Source: Cotesia glomerata (Eukaryota > Arthropoda > Insecta > Hymenoptera > Braconidae). From it: 64,000 nucleotides of DNA. Of the stretch, positions 60,936-64,000 are shown piece by piece (position 1 is the stretch's first letter; every line of letters begins with the position of its first letter). The DNA lies in NCBI RefSeq assembly GCF_020080835.1, contig NC_058165.1:4811771-4875770 (forward strand), read 5' to 3'. The translations under genes were made by a program, and so were the position numbers. The notes beneath the pieces were generated by a model that was given only the letters and a program-made list of their open reading frames with translations, had not been told where the DNA came from and did no database searches.

Positions 60936-61054
60936 GTCAACGGCCATATCATGCTGAAAAAACCAGTTCTCGTCCGATCACTGAAGTTAAGCAGCATTGA
61001 GCGTGGTTAGTACTTGGATGGGTGACCGCTTGGGAACACCACGTGCTGTTGGCA
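60936..61054 (+). rRNA. 5S ribosomal RNA gene, copy 2
   Basis: Identical in all 119 positions to copy 1, with the same upstream TATA-like box. Identity despite diverged flanks points to recent duplication or gene conversion. Confidence 0.97.
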
Positions 61055-61077
61055 TTCTTTTTTGCCTTTTTTTATTG
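61055..61077 (+). terminator. Pol III terminator of 5S copy 2
   Basis: T runs of 6 and 7 bases follow the gene directly, as in copy 1. Confidence 0.88.
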
Positions 61078-61183
61078 TATATTTTTTCAAACAAACTAAT
61101 AGTATAAAAAAATTATTTTTTTAAATTATCGCATTAAATTTGAGAGAATTTATGAAGAATTATGTCAGATAAAATTTTTTTCA

Positions 61184-61837
61184 GTAGTTTCAAAATTAGC
61201 TATTGATAAATAAATGATCTTGTAAGATGAGATTCAATGTAATTGTATATAACGTACTTGTTATAATAGAATATGTAACTTGATGAGCTCTCAACATAAC
61301 TAAGCCTTACGCAGTTACACGTCAGATAAGAAGGATCCTGGTAGACTGACGCTTGAGGAGTACAAAGATTTTTTTCGCCTCGTTGTTGAAGATATTATAA
61401 AAATTTATGGAAATGTTATTTGAAATAGTTGACACAATATTTCATATAAGAAAAAAAAGAAAAGTAGTGAAGTAAAGTATTTAAAGTCGAAACAGATGCT
61501 GGCCCGAGTCCCAGAGTTGTGACGAAACAAGAGGCTGCATTTATGTCCTCAACGGCTGGAGAGTCATAAAAGAAGGTACTCGAAACGGGCATGCATAAGA
61601 TACAAAAGATGGTTGTTCAGACGGAAACATAATAATTCTATCGAAAATAATTTTGTTTCAAAACTCTCGATATATTTATTTCTCCCGATACCATAATACC
61701 AATTCGATTGTTTTCGCATTTCCTACAAGGTTTCCAGGTCAGTTGATTCGTTAATTATTTTTTAAATAGAAAAATTGTTAGTTAGTTTGGAAATTAACTA
61801 ATTTCTGATTACTTTTTTGTTCATTTTAAGATCTTTC
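61184..61837. other. Unassigned DNA
   Basis: A mostly unique stretch with no gene or repeat recognised. Confidence 0.4.
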
Positions 61838-62934
61838 ACTGAAAGAAAATTGCATCAGATAAAATCCCTTTTATTGACAGGGTCCCCACTATTGACACCC
61901 TTTTTAATTTTATTATTTTATTATTAAAATCTGTTAATAATCACAATTGTTGACATTTCATGACAATTTTACATGTTTTAAAATTAAAAAATAGTAAAAT
62001 TTAATTCCAAGGTATAAACTATTTACGGCTAAAAAATTTCATTTTTTCAAGTAGGCCAAAACTGCTTATACGTTTGTAATTTCTTAACAATATTGTTAAG
62101 AAAGACCTTATTTTCAAATCTAGATTTCTCAATGTTTTTTTTTTATGTAATTGCATTGTTTAAAATTATTTTAGATTATTTATAGTCTAAATAACCATAT
62201 AATCATTTATTTATACGTTCTTAAGTTAAAATTAATTTTAAAATAGCGGATGTCAATGATGGGGACACAAAATTTAACTAACGACACAGGCCATAATGTA
62301 AGGTAACCTTACCCCCCTCAACATACATATCAACGTATTAATGTTTACATACTGTCATGTGATTTTATAAGAATCAAAGTATTTGAGACTAGAAAAAACT
62401 GCTAAAAAAAACCTGGTATAAATGTAGAAAAACTAGGCCTTAAACGAATTTTAAAATAAAAAATATTGATAGTTTTGCATTAGTTTGTAGAAATGATTAT
62501 TGTTAATATAAATTTAACTGTAATAAAAAATCTGTCAATAATAGGGTCAATGGTATGTCAATAATCGGCTCTTTGAATTTTTTGCGCTGTCAATAATACA
62601 TACATTCGACCTGTTGGTTTTAAGTTGATATAATAATTATTAAATTTATTGCTATTAAAGTTAATTAATTAAATTATATAAGTAAAAACAATTATTAAGG
62701 TGTCCTATAAAAAAAAAGTTGACAATTTGATTTGAAACACGATAAAAAAATTCAAATATTCATGATCACTCTTATAGTGTCAATAATAGGGGCCTTTACC
62801 TTAGTTGAGTTAAGTAACTAGCTACTAGGGTTCAATATAATAAATAATTTTAGGTACAAAAACTTGAATTAAATAGAAGTGATGCTATTTAACTAGATTT
62901 TCCTAGTTCAGAGAACCAGATTTTTCTTTCAGTG
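61838..62934 (+). mobile_element. tRNA-MITE remnant split by a TGTCAATAA element
   Basis: Starts CACTGAAAGAAAATTGCAT and ends TTTTTCTTTCAGTG, the ends of the tRNA-MITE. The right part (62804-62934) matches the family; the tRNA-like core is missing. The middle is replaced by the element at about 61870-62801. Confidence 0.6.
61870..62801. mobile_element. Element with TTTACCT end and TGTCAATAATAGGG motifs
   Basis: It ends GGCCTTTACCT followed by TA (62802-62803), like the 2311 foldback MITE. The motif TGTCAATAATAGGG or its variants recurs near 61888 (inverse), 62248, 62532, 62558, 62586 and 62776. The left terminus is not clear, so the start is approximate. Confidence 0.55.
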
Positions 62935-63793
62935 CGGTGATTTAGAATCTTACCATCTACCTCGTCTAATCACTCACCCTGATTCACCGATTCACGAGCG
63001 AAAATGGTAAATAATGAGCATAATTTTACACTGCCATATCATGTATATATATATATCTATATATAGAAGTGATCCATTAATGTATAATACTGGTTTACAA
63101 AAAGCTTTTGCAAGTTCGTCCATTAGCATAAATCCAACTTATAAGTCCAAAGGATACTATGACAATTGAGTGAGTATCTTAACACAGGGGTACTTTGACC
63201 ATATTTATATATATTTAAGAGAGGCATTTCAGTGTCACCTATCAGACACGACTATCAAGTATAACGACGTCAGGACCAACATCCTGCAGAATGTATTAGT
63301 AGTATACGGTGGGCTAAAAGGAGATAAAAGAACGTTCAGAAATTACGGCCTCGTAACTTTCAGTACACGTAAAAAAACGTATATAGCAAGCCAGAGAAAC
63401 AGAGGGGTAGGACGGACATCAGCTAGAAAACACCAATGTGTGACGCGCATAGTACTCTTTTACTTTCGTTCTTTTACTTCCTATTCCTGCTGTACGGTTT
63501 ATAGCTCTCGGGCGTCTATTTTCAAGCTATCCCTCACGTAGTTGTTTCTCTACCCATATATGTGAACACACATTCATATATTCGGGTGATTTCGTATGTG
63601 AGGAAAGGGGAATCGACACGCCCGCACACAAACACTGCTTTACGAGCGGAGTTTACATGATTTCTGCATTCACCCCAGCAGTTTGAGATGGCATTTTACT
63701 ATTTTCACTATGTCGTCACTTTGACAACGCTCCCAGACAGTTACTTATACATGGATCAATTCGTATCAATGTGGATGAACATATTATCTCATA
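62935..63793. other. Non-repetitive island, 63000-63790
   Basis: Balanced, unique DNA. The 123-codon frame at 63170-63541 has no recognisable motif and is not claimed as a gene. Confidence 0.4.
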
Positions 63794-64000
63794 CACTGAC
63801 AGAAAAATCTGGTTTTCTGAACTAGGGAAATCAAGTTAAATACTATCACCACTATTTAATTGAAGTTCTTATACCTGATTTTATTTATTAATGTTAAACC
63901 TCAATAGACAGTTAATTAAACTATTTTTAGTTAAATATAGGCTTAATAGTCATCTTGATTAACTTTGACTCAGAAAATAGAAAAAATAATTCGTAGAGTA
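63794..64000 (-). mobile_element. tRNA-MITE, cut by window end
   Basis: It begins CACTGACAGAAAAATCTGG and matches the first 200 bp of the copies at 35951 and 36932; the window ends just before the tRNA-like core. Confidence 0.85.

Larger units (their letters stand above)
59190..61183 (+). repeat. Two-unit tandem 5S rDNA repeat
   Basis: About 425 bp (59190-59611) is repeated at 60757-61183. Each unit has about 175 bp upstream, the 119-bp 5S gene and about 130 bp downstream. The two genes are identical while the flanks differ by scattered substitutions. A 1143-bp MITE separates the units. No third unit is visible. Confidence 0.93.

Noticed and set aside
63170..63541. 123-codon plus-strand frame
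   Set aside because: No recognisable motif, and the composition is consistent with chance in a balanced stretch.

Overview
The window looks like insect nuclear DNA. It is very AT-rich, has no operons or long open frames, and is packed with short non-autonomous transposons, microsatellites, a non-LTR retrotransposon relic, a tRNA-derived SINE and two eukaryotic 5S rRNA genes. A hymenopteran, perhaps a parasitoid wasp, is my guess from the general look of the repeats; nothing here proves it. I found no exon of a protein-coding host gene that I can defend. The only recognisable protein homology is the C-terminal end of a LINE reverse transcriptase (25388-26041, minus), plus a weaker second LINE tail near 45700-45890.

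Layout. From 1 to 15 kb there are TTAA-flanked and TA-flanked MITEs, a 0.5-kb duplication containing a 121-bp tandem array (4554-5815), and a tRNA-carrying MITE broken by other insertions (13071-14493). From 15 to 24 kb there are nested elements: a MITE within a MITE at 15263-17311, a (TG)n-bearing element inside a larger one at 18334-20138, and a 1.74-kb element at 22142-23881 that holds both a TTAA MITE and a SINE with a 13-bp target duplication. From 24 to 38 kb come the LINE relic, a CAGGGGACTG-rich MITE, a TA MITE inside the GAGCTC element, and two adjacent tRNA-MITE copies carrying TTAA insertions. From 38 to 51 kb there is a degenerate repeat field with a MITE, a 453-bp satellite of hairpin units, GC-rich cruciform-like palindromes, and a foldback hAT-like element with an exact 8-bp target duplication (48282-49922). 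From 51 to 64 kb there are further TTAA and TAA MITEs, a 1.05-kb foldback element, a hairpin with equal 187-bp arms and a tRNA-like loop (58110-58602), a two-unit 5S rDNA repeat whose spacer carries a MITE that itself carries a 103-bp pogo-like MITE, and more tRNA-MITE pieces.

Theme. The window reads as transposons landing in transposons. Because siblings of the same families sit side by side, many insertions can be checked against an empty site inside this window, which fixes boundaries and target duplications without a database. Four element groups stand out: MITEs of about 485 bp carrying an internal tRNA-like Pol III promoter; five or so unrelated TTAA-target MITE types; a large set of TA-target MITEs with CAC-type ends; and a dispersed GAGCTC element with a mutable microsatellite and internal repeats. 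Between them lie less AT-rich, non-repetitive islands (for example 10.2-10.96, 17.4-18.25 and 47.3-47.95 kb) that could be regulatory or intronic DNA but show no feature I can name.
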